From NCBI RefSeq assembly GCF_019295435.1, contig NZ_WEKL01000007.1, positions 83,710 through 124,156 on the forward strand: a stretch of DNA of 40,447 nucleotides, in the 5' to 3' direction. This DNA comes from Aquimarina litoralis (lineage in GTDB: Bacteria; Bacteroidota; Bacteroidia; Flavobacteriales; Flavobacteriaceae). The notes beneath the pieces were generated by a model. The model saw only the letters and a program-made list of their open reading frames with translations, ran no database searches and was not told where the DNA came from. This document shows, in pieces, positions 1 through 8,099 of this stretch. Each line of letters opens with the position of its first letter. The stretch's first letter is position 1. Both the position numbers and the translations under genes were made by a program.

Positions 1-117
1 TTATATATCAACAGACTAAAAGTTTGTCTGATGAGAATGAAATAAAAATGAAACTAGCGATTTGTATATTGCATATCTACTAGCGTTGTTTGTAATTAAA
101 AGTAAATTCCTATAAAA

Positions 118-1089
118 GTGAGAAGCTTATTGATTTTCATATCGTGTGCTTTAATTTTTGGATGTCAAGATGATATTACAGGAATTCATATAGAAAAAAT
201 TGAATCTAATGAAATCCATTCAAAACTTATAACACATAAAGATAACTCTAATCATATTCTGGTGGTAGTTATTCCTGGTTCAGGAGGTAGTTATTTGCCA
301 GATGAACACCTTTTCGGGTTAGTTCAAAGTGGATATGACGCTCTTTCTATTGCTTACGTTGGAGAAAGAGGCTTACCAAATAAAATTGAACAGGTTTCAC
401 TAGAGTACCTTAAAAAAACTATTGCTTTAGTAAAAAAGAGATTTCCTGAGCGGAAAATAGTTTTACTAGGAATTTCGAAAGGAGCGGAATATGCTCTGAC
501 CTTTGCTAGTAAATATAATATTATTGATGGAATAATATGTTATTCCCCAAGCTGCATTGTGTTACCAAACCACGTAGGCTTAAAGAAAAATGAACCCCAA
601 AAATCTTCTTGGACTTTTAATGGAAAAGAAATTCCCTTCACTGAATTAGATTTTTTTAATGATGAAGCGGGAAAGATAACTTATAACAAGTATATTAAAC
701 CCGTTTTGGATGATGTAGAAGAATTAGCGGAATCTAGAATTAAAGTTGAAAACATCAAGTGTGATTTACTTCTCTTATCTGGAGAAAATGATTTAGTTTG
801 GCCAGCAACAAGAATGTCGAATTTAATTCAATCAAAAATAGAAGAAGGCGATTCAAATATAAATGTAGAACATATATCTTACAAAAATTGCGGACACCAG
901 TTTGTTTGGTTTGATAAAAAAGCTCCTGAAAATGCTCCACAATATCAATCAATGAACTTAACGGGTATAAAAAAACATAAATTTTTGTTCGGAGGCACAA
1001 AAGAATCTACAATCAATGCAATGATAGATTCTAGAATTAAAGTAATTGAATTCTTAAAGAAAATTGAAACTATACAAAACAAAGGCTAA
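118..1089 (+). CDS. Lipoprotein alpha/beta hydrolase, BAAT/acyl-CoA thioesterase C-terminal-like
   Basis: Predicted serine hydrolase anchored as a lipoprotein. The first residues are hydrophobic and end in ALIFGC, so Cys16 is the likely lipidation site. A catalytic triad can be read: Ser120 in the nucleophile elbow GISKGA, Asp225 in SGENDLVWP, His260 in NCGHQF; PGSGGS near residue 53 resembles an oxyanion-hole loop. The GxSKGAE elbow and order of motifs fit the BAAT C-terminal (acyl-CoA thioester hydrolase) branch of the dienelactone-hydrolase-like fold. The start is GTG, chosen because it begins the signal peptide. It stands alone, with an unusual hairpin directly downstream (1101-1129). The substrate cannot be told; a peptidase or esterase is equally possible. 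Confidence 0.75.
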   Translation: MRSLLIFISCALIFGCQDDITGIHIEKIESNEIHSKLITHKDNSNHILVVVIPGSGGSYLPDEHLFGLVQSGYDALSIAYVGERGLPNKIEQVSLEYLKKTIALVKKRFPERKIVLLGISKGAEYALTFASKYNIIDGIICYSPSCIVLPNHVGLKKNEPQKSSWTFNGKEIPFTELDFFNDEAGKITYNKYIKPVLDDVEELAESRIKVENIKCDLLLLSGENDLVWPATRMSNLIQSKIEEGDSNINVEHISYKNCGHQFVWFDKKAPENAPQYQSMNLTGIKKHKFLFGGTKESTINAMIDSRIKVIEFLKKIETIQNKG

Positions 1090-1100
1090 AACGTTCATAA

Positions 1101-1129
1101 TGGCTAAACGCCGCTACGCCATTTAGCCA
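1101..1129. repeat. Palindromic hairpin, weakly attC-like, after the hydrolase gene
   Basis: TGGCTAAA (1101-1108) pairs perfectly with TTTAGCCA (1122-1129) around a 13-base loop that is GC-rich for this genome. It is flanked by ACGTT (1091-1095) and GCTAAC (1134-1139). There is no T-run, so it is not a typical terminator. An inverted repeat with GCTAAC/ACGTT flanks recalls integron-type attC or dispersed palindromic elements, but the core does not match the GTTRRRY rule exactly. Confidence 0.35.
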
Positions 1130-1164
1130 GACCGCTAACAGCTTCAATAGACACTATTTTTTAT

Positions 1165-2013
1165 ATGATTCAACTTGAAGAAATAACATCAATTCCTACC
1201 TTTTCCAGTCAATTGGAAAATAAAATATTGTATTCTGATCATTCGGATACTATTTCGGTTCAGTATCAATCTACCTATACCATAAAATATGTTATGGATG
1301 GTGTGAAAAGGTATCATGTTAATAATCAGGATTTAAAAGTATCCAAATATGAATACCTAATTTTAAACAATAGCCAAATTATTACAGAAGCCAAAAAAGG
1401 AACAAAAGGGTTATCCTTGTTCTTATCGCCAACCCTCATGGATGAAATATCTCATTTTTATTTTGGTCATCATGATCCCGTAAAATTTCTCGAAGTCATT
1501 CAAAAAAACGCTAATCAAAAAGTCAAAAACGTACTCGATACACTAGTATACTTGTATCATAACGATAAGATCGGTTTACATCAACAGATGGAAGATCTAT
1601 TCATGACCATATCTGAATTGATTATCCAAGAACAAGTTTCGATCGATGATAACTTTAAAAAGTTAAAAATAGTCAGACATAATACAAAGAGAGCCTTGTA
1701 CAAATCAATCACCGAAACTAAAGAATATCTTAATGATAATTTTAGTGATAAAATATCGTTAGAGAGCATCAGTAAAGATATAGGAATTAGTAAATATTAT
1801 TTACATAGACTTTTTAAAGAAATACATGGAAGCACGCCACTGGAATATGTAACAGCTATTCGGATAGCAAATGCAAAGAATAAGCTACAATATTCAAAGG
1901 AATCCATTTTTGAAATCGCCATCCAATCAGGTTTTGACAATACAGCTTACTTTTCTAATGTGTTTAAAAAGCATGTAGGATTATCACCAACACAATTTAG
2001 GAAAGCCATATAA
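1165..2013 (+). CDS. AraC family transcriptional regulator
   Basis: DNA-binding regulator of 282 residues. The C-terminal hundred residues carry the two AraC helix-turn-helix units: SLESISKDIGISKYYLHRLF, then IFEIAIQSGFDNTAYFSNVF followed by the closing GLSPTQFRKA. The N-terminal half (about 1-150) is a predicted effector/cupin-like region with no recognised ligand motif. It precedes a phosphoesterase gene on the same strand after 68 bases, so the two are probably co-transcribed or functionally linked. No Shine-Dalgarno sequence is seen, as usual in this phylum. Confidence 0.88.
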   Translation: MIQLEEITSIPTFSSQLENKILYSDHSDTISVQYQSTYTIKYVMDGVKRYHVNNQDLKVSKYEYLILNNSQIITEAKKGTKGLSLFLSPTLMDEISHFYFGHHDPVKFLEVIQKNANQKVKNVLDTLVYLYHNDKIGLHQQMEDLFMTISELIIQEQVSIDDNFKKLKIVRHNTKRALYKSITETKEYLNDNFSDKISLESISKDIGISKYYLHRLFKEIHGSTPLEYVTAIRIANAKNKLQYSKESIFEIAIQSGFDNTAYFSNVFKKHVGLSPTQFRKAI

Positions 2014-2081
2014 ATCAGCAAGATTTTATAACTACCTATCAAAAAGCGCTATTACTTTTGGTTTTAACAAGCTAAAGGTAG

Positions 2082-2804
2082 ATGATAAAAAAAATAGCAC
2101 ATATTACAGATGTACATCTTGATGAATCACACCCATTTTTGGGCAAAACATCAGCAAGAAAACGGTTGGATAATATCATAGAAAGCATATTAGAGAATGA
2201 TATTCATGATGTTGTATGTACAGGTGATATTGGTGAAAATGACGGTATTCCTTATTTCTTTAACCAGCTTACAAAACTGAATTTATCAATCACCTTAGGG
2301 AATCATGATAGTTTTACAAAGATTTCCGAGCATTATGACTTAGGTGCAGATTATAACTCAGGAAAAATGTATAGAAGCGTGGTAGAAAATGCCTTCAAGC
2401 TTATCTATTTAGACTCATCTTCAGGAATTATCGATGATCAACAAATGCAATGGTTAGAAAAGGAACTTATAACGTCTAAACCTATTGTTATTTTCGTTCA
2501 TCATCCAATTATTGGACTTCCCCTAAAAGTAGATGATATAGGAAAGCTAGAAAACAGAGAAAACCTGAAAAATATATTTGAGAAAGTACCTAATAAAATT
2601 ACTATTTATTGTGGTCACTATCATATGGATAGTACGATAGCATATAAGAATGTTCGACAATATATTACACCAGCAGTAGCTTTTCAAATTAAAAAAGACA
2701 TTGACAATATAGAGATTGATACTACTGTTTACGGTTACAGAATTATTCAGCTTGATACTAAAGAACATTCTTCAAAAGTGATACTTCTACATGATGCAGA
2801 CTAA
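2082..2804 (+). CDS. Calcineurin-like metallophosphoesterase (CpdA-like)
   Basis: Cytoplasmic dinuclear-metal phosphoesterase of 240 residues with the full motif set: D10-x-H12 in ITDVHLD, GD49 in CTGDIGEND, GN75-H76-D in TLGNHDS, H140-H141 in FVHHPI and GH179-Y-H181 in YCGHYH. The order and spacing match class III cyclic-nucleotide phosphodiesterases such as CpdA (3',5'-cAMP), but other phosphomonoesters or diesters are possible. No signal peptide is present. It overlaps the next gene by 14 bases, so the pair is translationally coupled; the AraC gene upstream may control both. Confidence 0.85.
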   Translation: MIKKIAHITDVHLDESHPFLGKTSARKRLDNIIESILENDIHDVVCTGDIGENDGIPYFFNQLTKLNLSITLGNHDSFTKISEHYDLGADYNSGKMYRSVVENAFKLIYLDSSSGIIDDQQMQWLEKELITSKPIVIFVHHPIIGLPLKVDDIGKLENRENLKNIFEKVPNKITIYCGHYHMDSTIAYKNVRQYITPAVAFQIKKDIDNIEIDTTVYGYRIIQLDTKEHSSKVILLHDAD

Positions 2805-3015
2805 AAAAGAATCTTTGGTGGAAAGTTTGGCGAATGTAACTGTTGGGTTTTTGGTCACCATACTTTCATTGCATATCATATTTCCGCTTTTGGGAATAGA
2901 AAGCCACTCCGGTAAAAATATCTTGATAACCATCTACTTAACAGTTCTGAGTGTCTTAAGAAACTATATATTAAGAAGATACTTTAATAAGAAACAACAC
3001 CCCGATAAAAAATAA
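2791..3015 (+). CDS. Small membrane protein, DUF7220-like
   Basis: A 74-residue protein with two hydrophobic segments (about 14-34 and 43-60) and a basic tail. The sequence pattern ESLANVTVGF ... FPLLGI ... VLRNYILRRYFN matches the small DUF7220 family that I know mainly from phages and proteobacteria: ES-N-x-x-x-G, then FPLxGI, then RxYxLRRxF. The start overlaps the end of the phosphoesterase gene by 14 bases, and a strong terminator follows, so it ends this transcription unit. The function is unknown. Recognition rests on pattern memory, hence moderate confidence in the family; the gene itself is well supported. Confidence 0.65.
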   Translation: MMQTKKESLVESLANVTVGFLVTILSLHIIFPLLGIESHSGKNILITIYLTVLSVLRNYILRRYFNKKQHPDKK

Positions 3016-3025
3016 TAAGAACGGC

Positions 3026-3058
3026 AAAAAACCAGCAATGGATTCATGCTGGTTTTTT
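3026..3058. terminator. Strong bidirectional rho-independent terminator
   Basis: A perfect 12-bp stem, 3026-3037 with 3047-3058, encloses a 9-base loop; the arms read AAAAAACCAGCA and TGCTGGTTTTTT. The T-run on the plus strand and A-run on the other arm let it stop transcription from both sides. It separates the phosphoesterase operon from the convergent oxidoreductase gene. Confidence 0.9.
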
Positions 3059-3107
3059 GGTTGTGGAAATGTATGTTTATCCTTCGAATAATAATCTTCA
3101 TTAAAGA

Positions 3108-4109
3108 TTAAACCGTTACTACAATTTTCCCTTTTTGCACATTAGACTCCATATATTTATGCGCATCCACAATCTTATCAAAGGAAAATGTAGTATCTAT
3201 AATGGGCTTTAGAGCACCTTCTTCAAACTTTGTAAACAAATACTCTTTTCCTTTTGCTAAGCTTTCAGGGTTTTTTGTGATTTCAAAAAGGGTATATCCT
3301 CGAATGCTCAGTCCTTTTTGTAAGGCTTGAAACAAAGGATAAGGTGTTGCTTCTGGTGACAACGCTCCATATTCAATAATGATTCCTTGATGAGCGGTTG
3401 CATTGGCCAGAGTTTCTAGATAACTACCACCAACAGGATCAAATACGATATCTACTCCTTTGTCATTGGTTATGATGTTTACGCTATCCTCTAAGTCTTC
3501 TTCATTCGTAACAATCACATAATCTACACCAGCATCCAGTAAAAATTGCTTTTTATCTTCAGTTCTGGTCGTAGCAATAACCACCAAACCTTCGGTTTTT
3601 GCAATTTGAATAGATGCCAAACCAACACTACTACTGGCAGCAGTAATTAGTATCACATCTTTTGCTTTGGCTTTGGCAAGTTCAATGATTGCGCCGTACG
3701 CTGTTAAATAGGCCATCCAAATAGAAGTTCCTTCTTCAGCGGTTAAATTGTCAGGGTATTTTACAACAGCATGTTCTGGAACAGTAGCAAACTCTCCATA
3801 AACACCATATTTTCCAATAGAGAAAGCAGGAATGGTACTAACTTTATCACCCACTTCAAAAGATGTTACTTGCGCTCCCACTGCTTCAATGGTTCCGCTA
3901 ACCTCATACCCCAAACGAGAAGGAAATGTCGGAGATTCTAAATATTGCCCTTCTCTGAACATAACTTCTGCTCGATTTAATCCAATGGCATCTACTTTAA
4001 TTGTGATTTCGTCTGCTATTGGATTTGGGATTGCTTCTTCTTCAATTTTCAAAACGTCAGCATTTCCTAGCTCATGAAAGCGGACGATTTTAGCATTTTT
4101 TCTAATCAT
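3108..4109 (-). CDS. Zinc-independent quinone oxidoreductase-like dehydrogenase (MDR family)
   Basis: Medium-chain dehydrogenase/reductase of 333 residues. The N-terminal GroES-like domain holds GLNRAEVMFREGQY and GYEVSGTIEAVG. The nucleotide-binding domain has AASSSVG at 157-163, the AxxSxVG form typical of NADPH quinone oxidoreductases. Cys and His ligands of the zinc alcohol dehydrogenases are absent, so hydride transfer without zinc is expected. It is divergent from a HxlR regulator with 127 bases between them, and a well-formed promoter (4141-4171) reads into it. HxlR/quinone-reductase pairs such as QorR/qor2 of Corynebacterium are known to respond to thiol or quinone stress, so detoxification of electrophiles is a likely role. 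Confidence 0.85.
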   Translation of the reverse strand: MIRKNAKIVRFHELGNADVLKIEEEAIPNPIADEITIKVDAIGLNRAEVMFREGQYLESPTFPSRLGYEVSGTIEAVGAQVTSFEVGDKVSTIPAFSIGKYGVYGEFATVPEHAVVKYPDNLTAEEGTSIWMAYLTAYGAIIELAKAKAKDVILITAASSSVGLASIQIAKTEGLVVIATTRTEDKKQFLLDAGVDYVIVTNEEDLEDSVNIITNDKGVDIVFDPVGGSYLETLANATAHQGIIIEYGALSPEATPYPLFQALQKGLSIRGYTLFEITKNPESLAKGKEYLFTKFEEGALKPIIDTTFSFDKIVDAHKYMESNVQKGKIVVTV

Positions 4110-4140
4110 TAGTTTGATATTTTAAAAAATTATTCATCCG

Positions 4141-4171
4141 CAAAGTTATTTTATTGGTTTATTTTTGACAA
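4141..4171 (-). promoter_or_regulatory. Bacteroidota-type promoter for the oxidoreductase gene
   Basis: Read on the minus strand: TTG (4171-4169), 20 bases, then TAACTTTG (4148-4141), which fits the Bacteroidota primary-sigma pattern TTG ... TAnnTTTG exactly. It lies 32 bases upstream of the oxidoreductase ATG. Confidence 0.7.
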
Positions 4172-4209
4172 GTAGTTATATTTATGTAACGTAGTTATAA
4201 AAAAGTTAC
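4172..4209. promoter_or_regulatory. Candidate HxlR operator region
   Basis: The divergent intergenic space contains two direct copies of GTAGTTATA (4172-4180, 4191-4199) and an inverted pair GTAAC/GTTAC (4186-4190, 4205-4209). The first copy abuts the -33 element of the minus-strand promoter. A TAnnTTTG-like TACTTTTG (4207-4214) on the plus strand could serve hxlR. Placement between both promoters is what an autoregulating, divergent repressor would use. Confidence 0.45.
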
Positions 4210-4236
4210 TTTTGTTGTAAATCAATAAGTTATAAA

Positions 4237-4599
4237 ATGAAAAAAGTAAAAGAAATTGAAAATTCTATTGATGGATTACCTTGTGGAGTACGCACAACGA
4301 TGTCTGTGATTGGTGGAAAATGGAAAATCAGAATTATTTATGCGCTTTATTTAGATATCAACAGATTTGGTGTTATGCACAGACATATCGAGAATATTAG
4401 TAAAAAAATGCTTACTGATTGTCTTAGAGAATTAGAAGCCGATGGAATTATAAACAGAAAAGTATTTGCGGAGGTTCCTCCGAGAGTAGAATATAGCTTA
4501 ACAGAGCTTGGTAAAAGCTTAAATAAAATCATCAATGAATTGAATCATTGGGGTTTAGAAAATGGGCATAAACTTGATTACACTATTGAGAAGAAATAA
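4237..4599 (+). CDS. HxlR family transcriptional regulator with redox-type cysteine
   Basis: A 120-residue winged-helix regulator (DUF24/HxlR, MarR fold). Hallmarks are MSVIGGKWKIRIIYAL, the recognition stretch ISKKMLTDCLRELEADGII and the wing VPPRVEYSLTELG. Cys16, in LPCGVRTT, is at the N-terminal position conserved in thiol-sensing members such as YodB, HypR and QorR, where its oxidation or alkylation releases DNA. The divergent neighbour is a quinone-oxidoreductase-like enzyme, so this regulator probably represses it and itself. Only one cysteine aligns with the sensor position; whether it works through disulfide or adduct formation cannot be seen. Confidence 0.88.
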   Translation: MKKVKEIENSIDGLPCGVRTTMSVIGGKWKIRIIYALYLDINRFGVMHRHIENISKKMLTDCLRELEADGIINRKVFAEVPPRVEYSLTELGKSLNKIINELNHWGLENGHKLDYTIEKK

Positions 4600-4677
4600 T
4601 GTGGTTACGGTTGGATAGAATTTAGGTTTCAGTCGTGTTCTATTAAGTTTAGGACTTCCCAATTATTTAAAAAGCAG

Positions 4678-4710
4678 GTAACATTTTGTACAGCAATGAC
4701 ACTTATATAA
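4678..4710 (+). promoter_or_regulatory. ECF-sigma-like promoter, copy 1 (LRR/zinc protein)
   Basis: GTAACATTTT begins at 4678 and ACTTATATAA spans 4701-4710; 17 bases separate GTAACA from ACTTAT. The gene's ATG follows 27 bases after the element. The same two blocks with identical spacing occur at 10161, 12158, 12745 and 13548. Confidence 0.65.
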
Positions 4711-4737
4711 AACATTATACACAATCTATACTAAAGA

Positions 4738-5544
4738 ATGAATAAAAGAATTTCCAAAATATCGAATGAAGTTCAAGACAGAGATTCCGTTGCTTGGAAA
4801 AAATTATGTGAATACATTGAACAAGTTGCTGAAAGCGGTTCTGACGAGTTTGTTCCAAGAGAAGTTCTTGGGGATGAATTATTTGCTCAAATTTTTACAC
4901 TACCTGAATCAATTGGAAAGCTTAAAAAAGTTAAAAAAGTTGGACTCTATGGAAGTAATTTAAAAAGAATTCCACCCGAAATTGGAGAAATGGAATCGCT
5001 AGAATACTTCGATCCATATACTTCCTATAATTTACATTGGTTTCCTTTTGAGATATATAAGTGTAAAAACTTAAAGGATAGTAGAATTAGTACAAGAGCA
5101 CTTTATGGGAATTATAAAAACCGAATGGGATTTCCCAAACTTGATCATAATCCTGTAAGGTATTTTGGGGATAAATTAAAGTGCAGTGTTTGTAATAAGG
5201 ATTTGACATATGAAACCACAAATCAAAAGTGGATCTCAGCATATATTGGAACAGATACTATTCCTATGCTTGCAAACCTTTGTTCATCAGAATGTGAACA
5301 AAAGTTACCTATACCACCAGAGAATTATGTTCAAGTTCCACATAAAGGTGGAGCTGATTTAGTTCAACCGCTTGACGAAGATGAATTATGGGAAATTGAA
5401 ATGGCGAAAAGAGAAAAAGCAGAAAAAGAAAATATCACTGAGCAGAAAACGGATGAACAAATAGACACTGAACCAGAAACAACAAAATTGGATGTATCTA
5501 AACTTCCGATTTTAAAACTGGTGCGAAAAATTTGGGAGAAATAA
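4738..5544 (+). CDS. Leucine-rich-repeat protein with Cys4 zinc-type cluster
   Basis: A 268-residue protein without signal peptide. Residues about 53-115 hold degenerate leucine-rich repeats (TLPESIGKLKKVKKVGLYGS, RIPPEIGEMESLEYFD). Residues 149-186 contain C149-xx-C152 and C182-xxx-C186, a likely zinc site. The tail (215-255) is charged and rich in Glu/Lys. The LRR plus Cys-cluster layout is one I associate with uncharacterised cytosolic Bacteroidota proteins. The function is unknown; protein binding is the safe guess. The start codon lies 27 bases after a GTAACA-type promoter. The next gene follows after 5 bases, so they form an operon. Confidence 0.72.
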   Translation: MNKRISKISNEVQDRDSVAWKKLCEYIEQVAESGSDEFVPREVLGDELFAQIFTLPESIGKLKKVKKVGLYGSNLKRIPPEIGEMESLEYFDPYTSYNLHWFPFEIYKCKNLKDSRISTRALYGNYKNRMGFPKLDHNPVRYFGDKLKCSVCNKDLTYETTNQKWISAYIGTDTIPMLANLCSSECEQKLPIPPENYVQVPHKGGADLVQPLDEDELWEIEMAKREKAEKENITEQKTDEQIDTEPETTKLDVSKLPILKLVRKIWEK

Positions 5545-5549
5545 AGAAA

Positions 5550-6071
5550 ATGAGAGATAAACATCGAATTCCGAAAATACTGAATGAACTAGAACGAATT
5601 TGGAAAGCTAATCCTGACTTTAGATTGGGACAACTTATTGTTGCTGTTGCAAAACCAAAAGAACTTTGCCCCGAAGTATTCTATATAGAAGATGAAGACC
5701 TAATGAACGGACTTTTGAAATTTGATAATAGAAAGGAATTAGAAACTGAAAAGCCAATAGCAATTCCTAATCGGAAAAAATACTCGAATGTTAGTAGAAT
5801 TGATCCAAAAGAATTGACAATCGAACTATTAGAGAAATTCATAGCAGAAATTAAAATCTCTAATAAAAATATCGTGATTACTCCAATAAACCTCATGCAA
5901 TTGAATGGAGCTCCTGTTTCTGATCAAACTTGGTTATTGAATCAAAAACCAAGGGTAAAAAAATTAAAGAAATTGCTAGTGGAATTGAAAGAAAATGGAA
6001 TATTGATTGAACGGGAGTCAAAACAGGATTTTTGTGGAATAAAGGAAATAGGATATGATATAAAAAAATAA
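5550..6071 (+). CDS. Conserved hypothetical protein (RIPxILNELExIW family)
   Basis: A 173-residue cytosolic protein. The ATG at 5550 is preferred over an upstream in-frame TTG (5532) because MRDKHRIPKIL is the usual opening of this small family, whose first 60 residues read RIPKILNELERIW, LRLGQLI-like RLGQLIVAV and EVFYIEDEDL. The C-terminal half (about 95-173) looks helical and lysine-rich and could be a winged helix, but no catalytic motif is seen. It sits 5 bases after the LRR gene and shares its promoter. I do not know a function. Confidence 0.65.
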   Translation: MRDKHRIPKILNELERIWKANPDFRLGQLIVAVAKPKELCPEVFYIEDEDLMNGLLKFDNRKELETEKPIAIPNRKKYSNVSRIDPKELTIELLEKFIAEIKISNKNIVITPINLMQLNGAPVSDQTWLLNQKPRVKKLKKLLVELKENGILIERESKQDFCGIKEIGYDIKK

Positions 6072-6136
6072 AAGCCAGTGTCTATAGTATATAAAAACGT
6101 ACTAAACGCATTTTACATTAAACATTACCGTCGCTC

Positions 6137-6157
6137 TTCGAAGTTTGCAACTTCGAA
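6137..6157. terminator. Perfect hairpin after the LRR operon
   Basis: TTCGAAGTT (6137-6145) pairs with AACTTCGAA (6149-6157) around TGC. No T-run follows directly, so it is either a weak terminator or an mRNA-end stabilising hairpin. It lies 66 bases after the stop of the 5550-6071 gene. The rest of 6072-6263 shows nothing I recognise. Confidence 0.45.
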
Positions 6158-6263
6158 ATTATCTATTTTAGAACTTTAATAGTTATTGGGTCTTTAAATA
6201 ATTGATAAAACATAGAAAGATAAATTTTCTATATAGGAATCATTATATGATATCACGAGAAAA

Positions 6264-7205
6264 ATGAAAATTCAAATCACAATAACCATCCTCCTAGGAT
6301 TCTTAAGTTCGATTTCTGCGCAAGTCGAAAATGAAAAGGATATGATTATTAAAAACAAAGTGAAAGAATCCATTGAAAAACATTGTTTTGCGGGTTCGAA
6401 TTCTAGCTGTACTGCTATTTGGGAAACCTATGACAGACGAGGAAATGCAATCGAATGGAATATGGGAAGATTGGGAACTAGATACAAAATGGTTTATGAT
6501 AAAAAGGATCGTAAAATCTTCACCATTTGGATAGACAAAATAGACACCACGAAAATAGATTCGTTTCCGCATATATATGACACAAATAATCAATTAATTA
6601 AAAGTGGAAAAGATACGTTTAGAAATTTTTATAACTCAAAACAGCAACTTATAAAACAACTAAGTGAAGATCAGCAAGCCGATGAGACTATAGTTTGTAA
6701 AACGAAAACCTTCGATTGGACACCTTTTGGGAAACTAAAAAGGAAAATTACGGAAACGGAGATCATTGATTCAACAAAACCTTCTGAATATGGAGAAGTA
6801 ACGGTCTACCGTACAGAATATGAATATGATGGCAATCATAATGTATTCAAAGAAGTTTATTATAATGAAGATGTTATTAAAAATACAATCAGATATACCT
6901 ATGATACTTCCAATCGATTAATAGAAAAGAGAGAAAAGAATAGTTTTAGAATCGAAATGATTAATCATAGGAAGTATGGTAATCGTTCAGATATTTCAGA
7001 ACTAATAACGAGAATTTCGTATTATAAAAATGGCGCTATTAAAGAAAAATACACCTATTTCAGCGATCCTTGTATGAGTTTAGACAATCATTATTTGTAC
7101 AAGCATTATTATCTGAACAATGGATTGTTAGAACGAGCTGATGCTTACGAAAAAGGAGATTTGGTGTATTCTATAAGTTATGAATATGAATACTATACTA
7201 AATAA
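6264..7205 (+). CDS. Secreted YD-repeat-like protein of unknown function
   Basis: A 313-residue protein with a signal peptide ending in SSISAQ (about residue 20). The mature part is rich in Tyr/Asp strands such as YDRRGNAIEW, YDTNNQLIKS, YEYDGNHNVFKEVYY and YTYDTSNRLIEKRE, spaced about 20 residues apart, resembling the YD/RHS beta-hairpin repeat. It is far too short for an RHS toxin and has no toxin tip. It probably folds as a small beta-solenoid or barrel in the periplasm or on the surface. No neighbour suggests a role. Confidence 0.6.
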   Translation: MKIQITITILLGFLSSISAQVENEKDMIIKNKVKESIEKHCFAGSNSSCTAIWETYDRRGNAIEWNMGRLGTRYKMVYDKKDRKIFTIWIDKIDTTKIDSFPHIYDTNNQLIKSGKDTFRNFYNSKQQLIKQLSEDQQADETIVCKTKTFDWTPFGKLKRKITETEIIDSTKPSEYGEVTVYRTEYEYDGNHNVFKEVYYNEDVIKNTIRYTYDTSNRLIEKREKNSFRIEMINHRKYGNRSDISELITRISYYKNGAIKEKYTYFSDPCMSLDNHYLYKHYYLNNGLLERADAYEKGDLVYSISYEYEYYTK

Positions 7206-7286
7206 AAAGCACTAACAAATTGTATATTATTTTGGCTATTTTAAGGTAGCAAAAGCATTATACAAAAAACATAGATAATCATTCTA

Positions 7287-7976
7287 ATGAGAAAAATTGC
7301 ATGCATATTAATAGGATTTTTTTGTTTACATACCAATGCTCAATTAATCAACGATGAGTCGTATTTGGATGTAGAGTTTTTAGAATTCAAAACCAATCTT
7401 TTGCATTGTGTTATCCGAAAGGACAAAGAAAAATTGAAAGACTTTCTAGCAGAGCATGTACTAGAAAGTAAAGATACTTGTGGATATCCCGGTTGTACTA
7501 AGGATGAATTTATCAAATATTATTTTGGAGAGTATCCAGATGAGTCTTGGAATCATATGCTTACTATTTTAAGATTTGGATTTAGTAGGATTGAAGATGA
7601 ATACCCGAATAATATAGTCCCTCATGATAAAATAATATTTAAAGGGCCTTCCTATTTAAAAAAAGTAGATACGGATAACGAAATAATAGTACTTGGGGAA
7701 AATGTAAATATTAGAGAGACACCAAGCTTAAAAGGAAAGATCATAAGGCAAGCATCTTTCGAAAAATTTAGCTGTGACTGCAATATTACTACAATGAAAA
7801 AAAGCACCCATCAGCAAGTTGATGGTATAAATTGGCTGGAAATAAAACTTAAATCGGGAAAGGTTGGGTACATTTCAGCAGCGTTAACTTCTTATGCTCT
7901 AATAAAAGAAATGACGATTGCTAAGGTAAATGGAAAGTGGAAAATAATATCTTTTTTTAATGCTCCAGGTTGTTAG
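7287..7976 (+). CDS. Secreted protein with bacterial SH3 domain
   Basis: A 229-residue exported protein; the signal peptide ends near HTNAQ (residue 19). Residues about 133-200 form an SH3b-type domain: EIIVLGENVNIRETPSLKGK, INWLEIKLKSGKVGYIS. Such domains bind peptidoglycan peptides or other wall ligands. The N-terminal part (25-110) has two cysteine pairs (C65/C70, C163/C165) that could form disulfides, and the last residue is Cys. It stands alone, 81 bases after the YD-repeat gene and on the same strand. Confidence 0.65.
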   Translation: MRKIACILIGFFCLHTNAQLINDESYLDVEFLEFKTNLLHCVIRKDKEKLKDFLAEHVLESKDTCGYPGCTKDEFIKYYFGEYPDESWNHMLTILRFGFSRIEDEYPNNIVPHDKIIFKGPSYLKKVDTDNEIIVLGENVNIRETPSLKGKIIRQASFEKFSCDCNITTMKKSTHQQVDGINWLEIKLKSGKVGYISAALTSYALIKEMTIAKVNGKWKIISFFNAPGC

Positions 7977-8099
7977 AAATTATTTTTAGAAGCTCACCGT
8001 TTTATAACGATGTATTCATACAGCCAAACTTCCAATAGTAATAAAAATTCAATCAAATTAGCTACTTTTACTTAATCCACTCTTGAAATCTCTATAAAA

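Noticed and set aside
12-30. CAGAC/GTCTG imperfect hairpin at the window edge
   Set aside because: Bulged stem, no T-run, and the upstream gene is outside the window.
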